From Alphaproteobacteria bacterium (GTDB taxonomy: Bacteria; Pseudomonadota; Alphaproteobacteria; Rhodobacterales; Rhodobacteraceae), in NCBI GenBank assembly GCA_030431485.1, contig JAUIIR010000019.1:1-59230 (forward strand): 59,230 nt of DNA, in the 5' to 3' direction. Shown here piece after piece: positions 21,007-30,775 of the stretch; position 1 is the stretch's first letter, and each line of letters starts with the position of its first letter. The notes under the pieces were generated by a model. That model saw nothing but the letters and a program-made list of their open reading frames with translations. It searched no databases and had not been told where the DNA came from. The translations under genes were made by a program, and so were the position numbers.

Positions 21007-21680
21007 GTTACGACTTTCAAACCTACCCAGACCGCGAATTGTTGGCGATGGACTTGGCCAACAAGCTTGCAGGCGATTTGCGCACCATCCTCAGCCACGA
21101 AGAACGCGTGGTTCTGGCTGTGCCGGGTGGCACGTCGCCGGGGCCTGTTTTCGACGATCTCTGCGCGGCCGATCTCGATTGGAGCCGGGTCGATGTGATG
21201 CTCACCGATGAGCGCTGGGTGCCAGAGGACAGTGAACGGTCCAACACGCGGCTGCTTCGAGACCGCTTGCTGGTAGACCGTGCTGCGGCGGCACGCCTTC
21301 TCCCACTCTATGTGCCGGCTCATGAACCTGAAGAGGTGCTGGCCGAACTCGAGTCTCAGATCATGGAAGAATTGCCTCTCGCAGTGGTTCTTCTTGGTAT
21401 GGGCACTGACATGCACACTGCGTCGATCTTTCCAGGGGCGGACAAGTTGGACGTAGCACTTGATCCGCACGCGCCAATCCTTGTGCCGATGCGCGCGCCC
21501 GGCGCGCCAGAGCCACGCATCACGCTAAGTGCACGGGTTCTGAACGACGCATTGCGCAAGCATGTGCTGATTTTCGGGCAGGACAAACGCGAGGCATTGG
21601 AGGCGGCAAAGGGCATGTTGCCCGAAGATGCGCCGATCAATGCCGTTCTCGACGGTGCAACGGTACACTGGGCGGAGTGA
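21003..21680 (+). CDS. pgl: 6-phosphogluconolactonase
   Basis: Hydrolyses 6-phosphogluconolactone to 6-phosphogluconate, the step after Zwf. The 225-aa protein begins [17 protein letters not shown]. It has the sugar-phosphate-binding [13 protein letters not shown], the catalytic-site segment [16 protein letters not shown], and [18 protein letters not shown]. The ATG at 21003 overlaps the zwf stop by 4 bp. An earlier in-frame start at 20985 would lie inside zwf and is less likely. Confidence 0.95.
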   Translation: MSYDFQTYPDRELLAMDLANKLAGDLRTILSHEERVVLAVPGGTSPGPVFDDLCAADLDWSRVDVMLTDERWVPEDSERSNTRLLRDRLLVDRAAAARLLPLYVPAHEPEEVLAELESQIMEELPLAVVLLGMGTDMHTASIFPGADKLDVALDPHAPILVPMRAPGAPEPRITLSARVLNDALRKHVLIFGQDKREALEAAKGMLPEDAPINAVLDGATVHWAE

Positions 21681-21685
21681 AAACG

Positions 21686-23269
21686 ATGTGGGACGACCTG
21701 AAAGCAGCGGCAGAGCAAGGCCGCGACCGCTCGATCCTTGGGCTTTTTGATGCTGACCCAAATCGGGCTGAGGGCTTCAGTGTTACGGCCCTCGACCTGC
21801 TGTTTGATTACTCCAAGACCCAGATCGACGCGGCAACGCGTGACACCCTGATGTCCTTGGCAAAGGCGGCGGAGGTTGAGGCCAAACGTGACGCCATGCT
21901 CAGTGGCTCAAAGATAAACGACACCGAAGGCCGTGCTGTCCTGCACACCGCGCTTCGCAACCTGGATGGCGATGCGGTTTTGGTCGATGGGCAGGATGTC
22001 ATGCCGTCGGTGCTGGACACGCTTGCCCGTATGGAAGCCGTCGCAACCGAGATTCGGGAGTCAGCCTTCACGGATGTGGTGAATATCGGCATCGGAGGCT
22101 CTGACCTCGGGCCTGCGATGGCCTATCTGGCGCTCTCGCCCTATTGCGATGGGCCGCGCTGTCATTTTGTGTCGAACGTCGATGCCGCTGATATCGCCGA
22201 CACTCTGAGGGGCTGCGATCCGGAAAGGACACTGTTCATCGTCGCATCGAAGACCTTCACCACGATTGAGACCATGACCAACGCCCGGACCGCGCGCGCA
22301 TGGTTGCAGGATCACGGCGTGAGCACTGAGGGCCGCTTTGTCGCTCTGTCCTCCAATGCCGGAGCGGCAGCGGAGTGGGGTATCCCGTCCGAGCGCGTTC
22401 TGGGATTCGAGGACTGGGTCGGCGGACGCTATTCGATGTGGGGGCCCATTGGGCTCTCGCTGATGATTGCCATCGGTCCCGATGCGTTCAAGGCGTTCCT
22501 GCGCGGCGGCCAGGCGATGGACCGACATTTCTGCGCGGCCGCATTGCATGACAATATGCCGGTGCTCTTGGCTCTGGTTGGCATATGGCACAATCAAGGC
22601 TTGGGCCACGCCACAAGGGCAGTGCTGCCCTATGACAACCGTCTTTCCCGTTTGCCCGCGTACCTTCAACAACTTGAGATGGAATCGAACGGCAAATCGG
22701 TTGCGATGGACGGGACGACCCTACTGGTCAATTCCGGCCCCGTCGTCTGGGGCGAACCCGGCACCAACGGCCAGCATGCGTTTTATCAACTGATCCATCA
22801 GGGCGCGCGGGTCATACCTTGCGAATTCATGGCTGCGGCCGAGGGGCACGAGCCCGATCTGCGCCATCACCATGACTTGCTGATCGCCAACTGTCTGGCG
22901 CAATCCGAGGCTCTGATGCGCGGGCGGTCTTTGGAAGAGGCGCGCGCGATCATGGAGCAGAAAGGCTTGTCAGGCGACGAATTGGAGCGTCAGGCGCGGC
23001 ACCGGGTGTTCCCGGGAAACCGTCCATCGACCACCCTCATGATGCCCAAACTCACGCCCGAAGTGCTTGGCCAGATCATAGCGCTTTATGAGCATCGCGT
23101 TTTTGTCGAAGGCGTCATCCTTGGTATCAACTCGTTTGACCAATGGGGCGTTGAGTTGGGCAAGGAATTGGCGACGTCCTTGGGACCCTTGGTCAGTGGC
23201 GATGCGCCAGCGGACGAAAAAGACGGAAGCACACAAGCCCTGCTGGGATATGTGAAGCGCTATTCATAG
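21686..23269 (+). CDS. pgi: Glucose-6-phosphate isomerase
   Basis: Interconverts glucose 6-phosphate and fructose 6-phosphate. In an Entner-Doudoroff organism it mainly recycles fructose 6-phosphate back to Zwf, which fits its place after zwf-pgl. The protein (527 aa) has [15 protein letters not shown], the isomerase signature region [18 protein letters not shown], and the late [18 protein letters not shown]. The ATG at 21686 is chosen because GGAG lies 8 nt before it; a GTG at 21677 overlapping the pgl stop is the alternative. Confidence 0.96.
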   Translation: MWDDLKAAAEQGRDRSILGLFDADPNRAEGFSVTALDLLFDYSKTQIDAATRDTLMSLAKAAEVEAKRDAMLSGSKINDTEGRAVLHTALRNLDGDAVLVDGQDVMPSVLDTLARMEAVATEIRESAFTDVVNIGIGGSDLGPAMAYLALSPYCDGPRCHFVSNVDAADIADTLRGCDPERTLFIVASKTFTTIETMTNARTARAWLQDHGVSTEGRFVALSSNAGAAAEWGIPSERVLGFEDWVGGRYSMWGPIGLSLMIAIGPDAFKAFLRGGQAMDRHFCAAALHDNMPVLLALVGIWHNQGLGHATRAVLPYDNRLSRLPAYLQQLEMESNGKSVAMDGTTLLVNSGPVVWGEPGTNGQHAFYQLIHQGARVIPCEFMAAAEGHEPDLRHHHDLLIANCLAQSEALMRGRSLEEARAIMEQKGLSGDELERQARHRVFPGNRPSTTLMMPKLTPEVLGQIIALYEHRVFVEGVILGINSFDQWGVELGKELATSLGPLVSGDAPADEKDGSTQALLGYVKRYS

Positions 23270-23296
23270 GCGGGAAGGGGGTTCGCTACCGCCTCG

Positions 23297-23776
23297 TCAC
23301 GGTTGCGAAACGCCGTCCACCTCGTGGAAGTGATCGAGAATGTGTTGAGGAATCGGCATCCGACCACTGCCGTCCGGTTGCAGAAGCACCACAACGCATG
23401 TGAACGTTGCCCGCGTTGTGCCGCCCGACCGAATTTCCTGCTTCATGGTAAAGCTGGTGGACCGATAGGCCACGACTTTCGTGAGTATGATATAGTCTTC
23501 ATCCGCACGCATCTCCTGTAGCCAGTCGATCTCGCCGCGACGGATGACGATGCGCGGCTCAACTGTTTTGTCCGCGTAACGCGAAATCCCGACGTGCTTG
23601 AAGTAAGTTACCCGCGCCGTTTCAAACCAAATGAGATAGGCGACGTTATTGACGTGGTTCAGCGGATCAAGCTCTGAAAAACGGACACGGTCGGCCAGCG
23701 CCAGTGGCCACGGCTCGGCAACGCCAAATGCGTTTTGTTGTTCGGGGCTCAGCGGGGTAAGGTAGGTGAGTGTCAT
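23297..23776 (-). CDS. Acyl-CoA thioesterase, 4HBT/hotdog fold
   Basis: A 159-aa cytoplasmic hotdog-fold protein. The active-site segment is FSELDPLNHVNNVAYLIWFE, where the aspartate and the NHVNN run match 4-hydroxybenzoyl-CoA thioesterase relatives. The rest follows the family pattern of long strands (RIVIRRGEIDWLQEM, FTMKQEIRSGGTTRATFTCV). It probably hydrolyses a short or medium acyl-CoA; the substrate is not known. It lies just downstream of the DUF985 cupin gene, 12 bp apart, and converges with pgi. Confidence 0.87.
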   Translation of the reverse strand: MTLTYLTPLSPEQQNAFGVAEPWPLALADRVRFSELDPLNHVNNVAYLIWFETARVTYFKHVGISRYADKTVEPRIVIRRGEIDWLQEMRADEDYIILTKVVAYRSTSFTMKQEIRSGGTTRATFTCVVVLLQPDGSGRMPIPQHILDHFHEVDGVSQP

Positions 23777-23788
23777 GGCCGCGATCTG

Positions 23789-24244
23789 TCAATCTGCGCG
23801 GGGAATGTCAAACCCGGACGGCGCAAGCTCGAACCCGTCGAACCGAAACGCAGGACTGACGGTGCAGCCAACAAGTGTCCAGTCACCTGTGCTCCGAGCG
23901 GCCTGCCAATAGTGTGGCGGCACGATGATCTGAGGCGCTTGACCGTCAAAAAGTGCCGGTCCCAGCATATGGTCTTGCGCAGGTCCGGCATCTGTTTCTG
24001 ACATCGAAAGTACCAACGGAGCACCGGCATAATAGTGCCAGATCTCTGTAGCATCGACTTTGTGCCAATGGCTGCGCTCGTCTCGGGCAAGCAGGAAATA
24101 GATGCAGGTTCCGGCAGGTCGACCCTCACTATCTGCAATCCATGTTTGCCTGAAATGCCCGCCTTCCGGATGCGGGGCGAGATCAAGGTGGCGAATGATG
24201 TCACCTGCTGAATAGCTCGTAAAATCAGTGTGTTCCTTGGTCAT
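23789..24244 (-). CDS. DUF985 cupin-fold protein
   Basis: A 151-aa protein of the DUF985 cupin group. The characteristic LDLAPHPEGGHFRQTW opens the fold, and SHWHKVDATEIWHYYAG carries the likely metal-binding histidines and glutamate. VSPAFRFDGFELA is near the end. The molecular function is unproven. The ATG at 24242-24244 fits the family start; the frame continues 92 codons upstream across the divergent GTA-type lysozyme gene and is rejected there. The two genes share an 82-bp promoter gap. Confidence 0.85.
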   Translation of the reverse strand: MTKEHTDFTSYSAGDIIRHLDLAPHPEGGHFRQTWIADSEGRPAGTCIYFLLARDERSHWHKVDATEIWHYYAGAPLVLSMSETDAGPAQDHMLGPALFDGQAPQIIVPPHYWQAARSTGDWTLVGCTVSPAFRFDGFELAPSGFDIPRAD

Positions 24245-24265
24245 TCTGAAGCACCGCACGCTCTG

Positions 24266-24284
24266 TTTTGATCCTGTTAACCAT
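24266..24284 (+). promoter_or_regulatory. CtrA-like site before the lysis pair
   Basis: TTTT-N7-TTAACCAT: the downstream half (24277-24284) matches the CtrA half-site TTAACC, and the upstream half is TTTT instead of TTAA at the right 7-bp spacing. It lies 42 bp before the lysozyme ATG. CtrA controls GTA release in Rhodobacter capsulatus; its action here is inferred. Confidence 0.4.
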
Positions 24285-24326
24285 AGCTTCGCAGTCTTTC
24301 GGACGAAGGGCAATCGGGGGAGTGGT

Positions 24327-24950
24327 ATGGGCCAGAGCACGTTATCGGTGCACGACATTGCGTCTGAGATCGTCGCGCGGGAGGGCGGATATGTGAACGA
24401 CCCGGATGATCTGGGCGGGGCGACCAAATACGGAGTGACCATCCACACGATGCGGCGACTTGGGCTGGATCTGACCGGAGATGGACAGGTGACGCAGGCC
24501 GATGTGCGGCGGCTGACCAAATCAAGGGCAGTCGAAATCTTTGTCGAACATTATTTCAGTCGCCCTCGGATTGCCGAATTGCCGAAACCTTTACAGTCTT
24601 CGGTATTCGACATGTATGTCAATGCTGGAGCAAATGCCGTGAAGATCCTGCAGCGTTTGCTTGGGAAGATGGGCTTTTCGGTGTCGATCGACGGGGCCAT
24701 CGGCCCCAAGACGATTGACGCAACCGCAAGAGCCCATGCCAGTGCCCCCGACCACATTGCAGATGCCTACGGAATTGAGCGCCGAAACTATTACTTCGAT
24801 CTGGCGGACCGGCGTCCGTCCAGCCGAAAATACGCCCGCAGTCGTGCGGGGAGGAAGGGCGGTTGGATCAAACGGGCCGAAGCCTTCATCGCGCCACGCT
24901 ATCATCTCTCTGACACGGAGTTTCGCAAAAGGGTTGCCTCATGGGATTGA
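24327..24950 (+). CDS. Glycoside hydrolase family 108 lysozyme (GTA-type endolysin)
   Basis: Peptidoglycan hydrolase of 207 aa. The catalytic glutamate is E19 in AREGGYVNDPDDLGGATKYG, the GH108 signature, and the C-terminal part has the peptidoglycan-binding type 3 fold (LLGKMGFSVSIDGAIGPKTI). There is no signal peptide, so export should depend on the holin encoded next, whose start overlaps by 10 bp. In Rhodobacter capsulatus an equivalent pair, unlinked from the GTA structural cluster, lyses cells to release GTA. The ATG at 24327 is preferred to an upstream in-frame start because MGQSTLSVHDI leads directly into the domain. Confidence 0.88.
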   Translation: MGQSTLSVHDIASEIVAREGGYVNDPDDLGGATKYGVTIHTMRRLGLDLTGDGQVTQADVRRLTKSRAVEIFVEHYFSRPRIAELPKPLQSSVFDMYVNAGANAVKILQRLLGKMGFSVSIDGAIGPKTIDATARAHASAPDHIADAYGIERRNYYFDLADRRPSSRKYARSRAGRKGGWIKRAEAFIAPRYHLSDTEFRKRVASWD

Positions 24951-25465
24951 TCGAGCAGGTCTTTTCGTTGGTCTTCGGATCGGGGCGCAATGTCGTGCGG
25001 GACACCGTCGAGGTGTTTCGGCCAAATGCCGAAACTCAGGCGCAACGCGATCAGGACAGGCATGCAGCGGCATTGCAGCAGTTTGCAGCTGAGTTCTACG
25101 CACCGAGACGCAGCCCGTTTGACCGGATGATGGACGCGCTGAACCGCGTGCCCCGGCCCGCGATGGCGCTGGGGACCCTCGGTCTTTTTATTGCGGCAAT
25201 GGTAGACCCGGTATGGTTCTCGGCGCGTATGTCAGGAATCGCACTTGTTCCAGAGCCGCTCTGGTGGCTGTTGGGCGCAATCGTCAGCTTTTATTTCGGA
25301 GCGCGTCATCAGGCAAAAGGACAGGAGTTTCAACGCGATATCGCGGCGCATGTGACACGTTTCGTTCCACAAGAGCCATCACCGCCAGAGACTCACAACC
25401 CGGTTGAAACAGCGCTGGTCGACGGTAACGCGGCGCTGGAAGACTGGCTTCAACAGCGCCGCTAA
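24941..25465 (+). CDS. GTA-type holin (3TM family)
   Basis: A 174-aa membrane protein matching the three-helix holin family linked to gene-transfer-agent release. After an amphipathic N-terminus (MGLIEQVFSLVFGSGRNVV) come hydrophobic segments around MALGTLGLFIAAMVDPVWF and PLWWLLGAIVSFYFGA, then a charged tail ending DWLQQRR. Its ATG lies inside the end of the lysozyme gene, so the two are translated together. No other phage or GTA gene is nearby, which argues for the unlinked GTA lysis locus rather than a prophage. Confidence 0.85.
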   Translation: MGLIEQVFSLVFGSGRNVVRDTVEVFRPNAETQAQRDQDRHAAALQQFAAEFYAPRRSPFDRMMDALNRVPRPAMALGTLGLFIAAMVDPVWFSARMSGIALVPEPLWWLLGAIVSFYFGARHQAKGQEFQRDIAAHVTRFVPQEPSPPETHNPVETALVDGNAALEDWLQQRR

Positions 25466-25588
25466 CTCCGAGGAAGTCGTCGGCGGGTCGAGCTGTGCCC
25501 GACGAGGCTCCAAGCTTGCGACAATGTGAACCGCACACAGCCGCGAAACACATTGGCCGTGCCTGTTGCAGCGCCTATACTGTAGCGC

Positions 25589-27556
25589 ATGGTTACAGAA
25601 CTCGGTCATTTCGCCCTCATCCTCGCGTTTCTCGTCGCGATCGTCCAATCCATCGTACCTCTCGTTGGCGCGCATAAGCGCTGGCCCGGGTGGATGGCGG
25701 TTGCCGAACCGGCTGCCACGGTGCAATTCCTGCTGACTGGTTTTGCTTTCGCGGCGCTGACCTATGCCTTTGTCACGTCAGATTTTTCGCTGCGGCTTGT
25801 GTGGCTGAACAGCCACTCTGCGAAGCCGATGCTGTACAAGATCAGCGGCGTCTGGGGAAACCATGAAGGGTCGATGCTGCTATGGGTCCTGATCCTGACC
25901 CTCTTTGGCGCAATGGCGGCGTGGTTCGGTAAAGGCCTGCCACCAACCTTACGCGCCCGTGTTCTTGCGGTGCAATCCGCGGTGGCCGTTGCTTTCTTCG
26001 CCTTTATTATCTTCACGTCAAACCCCTTCCTGCGACTCGTGGTGCCGCCTTTTGACGGGCAGGACCTGAACCCCCTGTTGCAGGACCCGGGTTTGGCCTT
26101 CCACCCGCCGTTCCTCTATCTCGGCTATGTGGGCCTCAGCATCTGCTTCAGCTTTGCTGTGGCGGCCTTGATCGAAGGCCGTGTTGATGCCGCGTGGGGC
26201 CGCTGGGTGCGCCCCTGGACCTTGGCTGCATGGGTGTTTCTGACCATCGGTATCGCGCTGGGGTCATGGTGGGCCTATTACGAGCTGGGCTGGGGTGGTT
26301 TCTGGTTCTGGGACCCTGTTGAAAATGCGTCCTTCATGCCGTGGTTGCTGGCCGCTGCGTTGTTGCACTCCGCCATCGTTGTGGAAAAACGAGAGGCGCT
26401 GAAAAGCTGGACTATCCTTCTCGCCATCCTTGCCTTTGGCTTCTCGCTTATTGGCACGTTCATTGTCCGTTCAGGCTTGCTGACGTCCGTACACGCTTTT
26501 GCGAACGACCCGGAGCGCGGTGTCTTCATTCTGATGATCATGGTGTTCTTCACAGGTGGCGCCCTTACGCTTTTTGCTGCGCGTGCCAACGCGATGGAAG
26601 CGAAAGGTGTGTTTGGCGTGGCGAGCCGTGAAAGTGCACTGGTCGCAAACAATGTCATCCTGGCCGTAAGCTGCTTTGTCGTCTTCGTGGGCACGCTATG
26701 GCCAGTGGTCGCCGAGATGTTCTTTGACACCAAGCTCAGCGTTGGACCGCCGTTCTTCAACATGGCTTTCACGCCTTTCATGGTCGTGCTGGGTCTACTT
26801 CTGCCGTTGGGTTCCATGCTCAGCTGGAAGCGCGCGAAGCTGGACAGGACGGTGAAACAACTCGTGCCCGCGTTCATTCTGAGCCTGCTGATCCTTGGCC
26901 TGTTCTGGACCATTCAAACAGGCAACAGCCTGCTTGGACCGGTTGGGATGTTCCTTGGGGCATGGATCCTGTCCGGTGCAGTGCTTGACCTGCTGAACCG
27001 TACGGGCCGCTCTCGCGATCTCTCCCGTCTCTTCCGCCTGCCGCGCGCTGATTGGGGCAAGGCGACCGCTCATATCGGTCTTGGTATTACAATGGTGGGG
27101 ATTGCCGGTTTGATGGCATGGCAAGAAGAAGACATTCGCGTCGCACAAATCGGCGAGCCATTTCAGGTCGGTGCTTTCGAACTTGAGCTGACCGCCGTCA
27201 ATCAAGTGCGCGGACCCAATTACTTCTCCACAATGGGCGATGTCATTGTGCGCCGGGAAGGAGAGCAAATTGCGGTTCTGCAGCCCGAAAAGCGCAACTA
27301 CCCGGTGGCGCAGATGCCAACGACCGAGGCCGCAATTGACTACCGGTTCTTGCGCGACATCTACGTGGTGATTGGCGATCCGCAGGATGACGGCGGTTGG
27401 GTGATGCGCACCTATATCAAACCTCTGGCCAACTGGATTTGGGCCGGGGCAATTGTCATGGCGCTTGGCGGCGTGCTGTCGCTCACGGATCGCCGGTACC
27501 GCGTTGCGGCTGGTGCGCGGCGGCAGGCGACACCACAAGGAGTTCCGGCGGAATGA
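25589..27556 (+). CDS. ccmF: Cytochrome c haem lyase subunit CcmF
   Basis: Large inner-membrane component of system I that ligates haem from CcmE to apocytochrome c. The 655-aa protein has about 14-15 hydrophobic segments. The periplasmic WWD domain is GSWWAYYELGWGGFWFWDP (residues 225-243), and conserved histidines flank it (for example in FHPPFLYLGY, near 172). Its stop overlaps the ccmH start as ATGA. Confidence 0.97.
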   Translation: MVTELGHFALILAFLVAIVQSIVPLVGAHKRWPGWMAVAEPAATVQFLLTGFAFAALTYAFVTSDFSLRLVWLNSHSAKPMLYKISGVWGNHEGSMLLWVLILTLFGAMAAWFGKGLPPTLRARVLAVQSAVAVAFFAFIIFTSNPFLRLVVPPFDGQDLNPLLQDPGLAFHPPFLYLGYVGLSICFSFAVAALIEGRVDAAWGRWVRPWTLAAWVFLTIGIALGSWWAYYELGWGGFWFWDPVENASFMPWLLAAALLHSAIVVEKREALKSWTILLAILAFGFSLIGTFIVRSGLLTSVHAFANDPERGVFILMIMVFFTGGALTLFAARANAMEAKGVFGVASRESALVANNVILAVSCFVVFVGTLWPVVAEMFFDTKLSVGPPFFNMAFTPFMVVLGLLLPLGSMLSWKRAKLDRTVKQLVPAFILSLLILGLFWTIQTGNSLLGPVGMFLGAWILSGAVLDLLNRTGRSRDLSRLFRLPRADWGKATAHIGLGITMVGIAGLMAWQEEDIRVAQIGEPFQVGAFELELTAVNQVRGPNYFSTMGDVIVRREGEQIAVLQPEKRNYPVAQMPTTEAAIDYRFLRDIYVVIGDPQDDGGWVMRTYIKPLANWIWAGAIVMALGGVLSLTDRRYRVAAGARRQATPQGVPAE

Positions 27557-28044
27557 GACGGGTGGGGCTCATCTTGAACGCTGTGGCGCTGCTTCTGTGC
27601 CTCGCGGTCGCGACACCATTCGCCACGCCGGCGTACGCTGTGCAGCCGGACGAGGTGCTGGATGATCCGGTGCTTGAAAGCCGTGCGCGTGAGCTATCCA
27701 AGGGCTTGCGGTGTGTCGTCTGTCAAAATGAGAGCATCGACGAGTCCAACGCGGATCTGGCCCGTGAATTGCGTCTTGTGGTTCGGGAACGCCTGGTTGC
27801 GGGTGACAGCGATGAACAAGTGCTGGACTACCTTGTTGCCCGTTACGGCGAATTCGTACTGCTCAAGCCGCGGACGGATGGCTGGAACATCATCCTCTGG
27901 CTCTCCGGCCCGGCCTTGTTCCTGCTCGCACTCGGAATTGGGATCGCCTATGTGCGCGGCCGTGCGTCGGCCTCCGCCCCCACCGAAGTCGGTCTTTCGG
28001 AAGAAGAGCAGGCACGCTTGAAGGAACTCCTGAAGGAGTCGTGA
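27553..28044 (+). CDS. ccmH: Cytochrome c maturation thiol oxidoreductase CcmH
   Basis: Periplasm-facing protein that reduces the apocytochrome CXXCH thiols for haem attachment. The 163-aa protein has a signal peptide (residues 1-29, ending TPAYA), the redox motif RCVVC (C54, C57) and one C-terminal membrane helix (ILWLSGPALFLLALGIGIAYV). The ATG at 27553 overlaps the ccmF stop. Only the short CcmH form is present; a CcmI-type TPR partner is not adjacent. Confidence 0.96.
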   Translation: MRRVGLILNAVALLLCLAVATPFATPAYAVQPDEVLDDPVLESRARELSKGLRCVVCQNESIDESNADLARELRLVVRERLVAGDSDEQVLDYLVARYGEFVLLKPRTDGWNIILWLSGPALFLLALGIGIAYVRGRASASAPTEVGLSEEEQARLKELLKES

Positions 28045-28117
28045 CGCCGCGTTCGGCTTTGCCAAACCGGGTGCATGTGTGTTTGATGCCGCCAACAGCA
28101 TCAGGAGTGCCCGGCGC

Positions 28118-28894
28118 ATGAATTACGAAACCATCACCTTTGACATCACTGACGATATCGCCACGGTCACCTTGAACCGGCCCGAGGTGATGAACGCCCT
28201 CAACACCCAAATGCGGGCGGAAATCACCGATGCCGTGTTGGAAGGCGGAAAATCTGCGCGGGTTGTTGTGCTGACCGGTGCAGGCAAATCCTTCTGCTCG
28301 GGCCAAGACCTCGGTGATCGGGCCACAGCCGCGAACCTTGATCTGGAACGCACACTACGCGACGAATATGTCCCGATGCTGCGCGCGATCTACGATTGCT
28401 CTGTGCCGACCATCAGTGCGGTCAACGGTGCGGCGGCTGGGGCAGGGGCCAACCTGGCGTTGGCGGCTGATGTGGTCATCGCGACCGAGTCCGCCTTCTT
28501 CCTTCAAGCCTTCACCCGGATCGGCCTGATCCCGGATGCGGGGGGAACCTACTATCTGCCGCGCCAGATGGGTCTTGCCAAAGCGATGGGTGCAGCACTT
28601 TTCGCCGAGAAGATCACGGCTCAGCAGGCCGATGACTGGGGCATGATCTGGGAGTCGGTGCCCGACGCGCGCTTTGTCGATCATTGGAAGGCGCGGGCGC
28701 TGCACCTCGCAAAAGGTCCGACGGCCGCCTACCAGCGCGTCAAGCAGTCCATTCGCGCTTCGTACGACAATGATCTCGAAGAACAATTGGCGCTGGAAGC
28801 CAAGCTGCAAGGTCAGTGTGGCCAGACGCGTGATTTCAAAGAAGGGGTTGTGGCGTTCCTTCAAAAGCGTCCCGCGCAATACGAAGGGCGATGA
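28118..28894 (+). CDS. Enoyl-CoA hydratase/isomerase family protein (PaaG-like)
   Basis: Crotonase-fold enzyme of 258 aa. The oxyanion-hole segments are GAGKSFCSGQDL and NGAAAGAGANLALA, and the active-site region FTRIGLIPDAGGTYYLPR has the aspartate typical of PaaG-type 2-(1,2-epoxyphenyl)acetyl-CoA isomerases rather than the two glutamates of classic hydratases. It may take part in phenylacetate or fatty acid breakdown, but no paa genes are nearby. ATG 28118 has AGGAG at 28102-28106. It follows ccmH by 73 bp. Confidence 0.88.
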   Translation: MNYETITFDITDDIATVTLNRPEVMNALNTQMRAEITDAVLEGGKSARVVVLTGAGKSFCSGQDLGDRATAANLDLERTLRDEYVPMLRAIYDCSVPTISAVNGAAAGAGANLALAADVVIATESAFFLQAFTRIGLIPDAGGTYYLPRQMGLAKAMGAALFAEKITAQQADDWGMIWESVPDARFVDHWKARALHLAKGPTAAYQRVKQSIRASYDNDLEEQLALEAKLQGQCGQTRDFKEGVVAFLQKRPAQYEGR

Positions 28895-28930
28895 TGCGAT
28901 TGCGGCAGGGTCGGGCCGGCGTGTTCGACC

Positions 28931-29440
28931 CTACGCCGCACGGAACTCGGGCTTGAGCGTGAAATACACGCTGTCCGACCACACGCCATCAACACAGAAT
29001 GTGTTCTTTGCCTCACCGGTTTTGACAAACCCCACCGACATCAACGTTGCCACCGAGGCGGCGTTCATCGGGTCCGCATCTGCTGTCAATTGCGGATAAT
29101 GCAGCTCTTCAAAGAAGTAGGGGATCAGCGCCGCAAGGGCCTCTGACATCAACCCTTGCTGCCAATGGTCTGAGCGCAACAGAAAGCCGACTTCATCCCC
29201 CATGTGCACGCCTGCGCAGCCGACCGCATGGCTGCCGCATTCAATCACGAAATAGGTAACGACCGGGTCTGAGGACGCGATCAGGCGTTCCAGATGGCGA
29301 CGGGTGAGGGCGATGTCTTCATGCGGCGGCGTGGACCAGTAACGCATCACCTGCGGGTCGCTGTAGACAGCATGCAGATCGTCCAGATCCTCGATCCGGG
29401 CCTTTCTCAACACCAGCCGTTTGGTCACCAAATGGGTCAT
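28931..29440 (-). CDS. GNAT-family acetyltransferase (RimJ/RimL type)
   Basis: A 169-aa acetyltransferase beginning MTHLVTKRLVLRKARIEDLD, the usual start of the RimJ/RimL-like group that modifies protein N-termini or small substrates. The acetyl-CoA loop is SDHWQQGLMSEAL (Q-x2-G-x-x family form). Its ATG lies only about 5 nt after the gltA terminator hairpin on the same strand, leaving no room for a normal ribosome-binding site. Translation may be leaderless, depend on the hairpin strand, or start slightly downstream. Confidence 0.82.
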   Translation of the reverse strand: MTHLVTKRLVLRKARIEDLDDLHAVYSDPQVMRYWSTPPHEDIALTRRHLERLIASSDPVVTYFVIECGSHAVGCAGVHMGDEVGFLLRSDHWQQGLMSEALAALIPYFFEELHYPQLTADADPMNAASVATLMSVGFVKTGEAKNTFCVDGVWSDSVYFTLKPEFRAA

Positions 29441-29445
29441 ATGAA

Positions 29446-29469
29446 AAAGGCCGCCCGAAGGCGGCCTTT
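29446..29469 (-). terminator. Intrinsic terminator of gltA
   Basis: AAAGGCCGCC (446-455) pairs perfectly with GGCGGCCTTT (460-469) around CGAA. On the minus strand it is followed by a run of U. It ends 5 bp before the ATG of the downstream acetyltransferase gene. Confidence 0.88.
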
Positions 29470-29479
29470 CCTGTAGAAA

Positions 29480-30775
29480 TCAGCGCTTTTCGATGTCGAC
29501 ATAGTCGCGCATTGTCTCGCCTTGGTAAAGCTGGCGCGGACGGCCGATTTTCATCTGCGGATCGGCGAGCTGCTCTTTCCATTGGGAAATCCAGCCGACA
29601 GTCCGGCTCAGCGCGAAAATTGGCGTGAACATCGAGGTCGGGAAGCCCATCGCTTCGAGAATGACGCCGGAATAGAAATCCACGTTCGGGAACAGCTTCT
29701 TCTCGGCGAAATAATCGTCGGCCAGAGCAGCTTTTTCCAGTTCCTTCGCGGTCGCGAGGATCGGGTTGTTTTCGACCCCCAGCAGGTCCAGCACTTCGTC
29801 GGCCGACTGTTTCATCACGGTCGCACGCGGGTCGAAGTTCTTGTAGACGCGGTGGCCGAAGCCCATCAGGCGGAACGGATCGTTCTTGTCCTTGGCGCGG
29901 GCGATGTATTCCGGGATGCGGTCGGGCGTGCCGATTTCCTTGAGCATCTCAAGGCAGGCCTGGTTCGCGCCGCCATGTGCCGGGCCCCAGAGACAGGCGA
30001 TACCAGCGGCGATACAGGCAAATGGATTCGCGCCCGAAGACGAGGCCAGACGCACGGTCGAGGTTGACGCGTTCTGTTCGTGGTCCGCATGCAGCGTAAA
30101 GATACGGTCCATCGCGCGGGCGAGGATCGGATCAACCACGTATTCCTCGGCCGGAACAGCAAAGCACATGTGCAGGAAGTTCGCGGCATAATCGAGATCA
30201 TTGCGCGGATATACGAAGGGCTGACCAATAGAATACTTGTACGCCATCGCCGCAATTGTTGGCATCTTTGCGATCAGTCGATGCGACGCAATCTCACGCT
30301 CGCGCGGATTATTGATGTCGGTCGAGTCATGATAAAACGCTGACATCGCGCCGACGACACCCACCATTGTGGCCATCGGATGCGCGTCGCGACGGAACCC
30401 ACGGAAGAAGTTGTGCATCTGCTCGTGGATCATCGTATGCTGTGTGATCGTGCGCTCGAAGTTTTCAAGCTCGTCTGCCTTGGGCAAATAGCCGTAGAGC
30501 AGAAGGAAGCAGACTTCGAGGTAGTGCGACTTGGCGGCCAGCTGATCGATCGGATACCCCCGGTGCAGCAATTCGCCCTTGTCACCGTCGATAAAGGTGA
30601 TGGTGCTGTCGCACGCCGCGGTTGAGGTGAAGCCCGGATCGTAGGTGAACACACCTGCTTGGCCGTAAAGCTTTCGGATGTCGATGACATCTGGTCCGGC
30701 AGTCGGGGTATAGATCGGCAACTCGTAAGAGCTGTCCCCAATGGTCAGCTTCGCGGTTTTGGAGGTGTCAGACAT
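29480..30775 (-). CDS. gltA: Citrate synthase (type I)
   Basis: Condenses oxaloacetate and acetyl-CoA at the head of the TCA cycle. The 431-aa protein has the catalytic histidines in [13 protein letters not shown] and [15 protein letters not shown], with [15 protein letters not shown] and the aspartate-containing [15 protein letters not shown] following. The ATG at 30773-30775 gives the normal start [14 protein letters not shown]; 22 upstream codons of open frame are rejected. A strong terminator follows the stop by about 10 bp. Confidence 0.97.
   Translation of the reverse strand: MSDTSKTAKLTIGDSSYELPIYTPTAGPDVIDIRKLYGQAGVFTYDPGFTSTAACDSTITFIDGDKGELLHRGYPIDQLAAKSHYLEVCFLLLYGYLPKADELENFERTITQHTMIHEQMHNFFRGFRRDAHPMATMVGVVGAMSAFYHDSTDINNPREREIASHRLIAKMPTIAAMAYKYSIGQPFVYPRNDLDYAANFLHMCFAVPAEEYVVDPILARAMDRIFTLHADHEQNASTSTVRLASSSGANPFACIAAGIACLWGPAHGGANQACLEMLKEIGTPDRIPEYIARAKDKNDPFRLMGFGHRVYKNFDPRATVMKQSADEVLDLLGVENNPILATAKELEKAALADDYFAEKKLFPNVDFYSGVILEAMGFPTSMFTPIFALSRTVGWISQWKEQLADPQMKIGRPRQLYQGETMRDYVDIEKR

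Noticed and set aside
24327..25465. Lysozyme and holin as part of a prophage
   Set aside because: No phage head, tail, integrase or repressor genes adjoin them; both neighbours are housekeeping genes, and the pair matches the unlinked GTA lysis locus.
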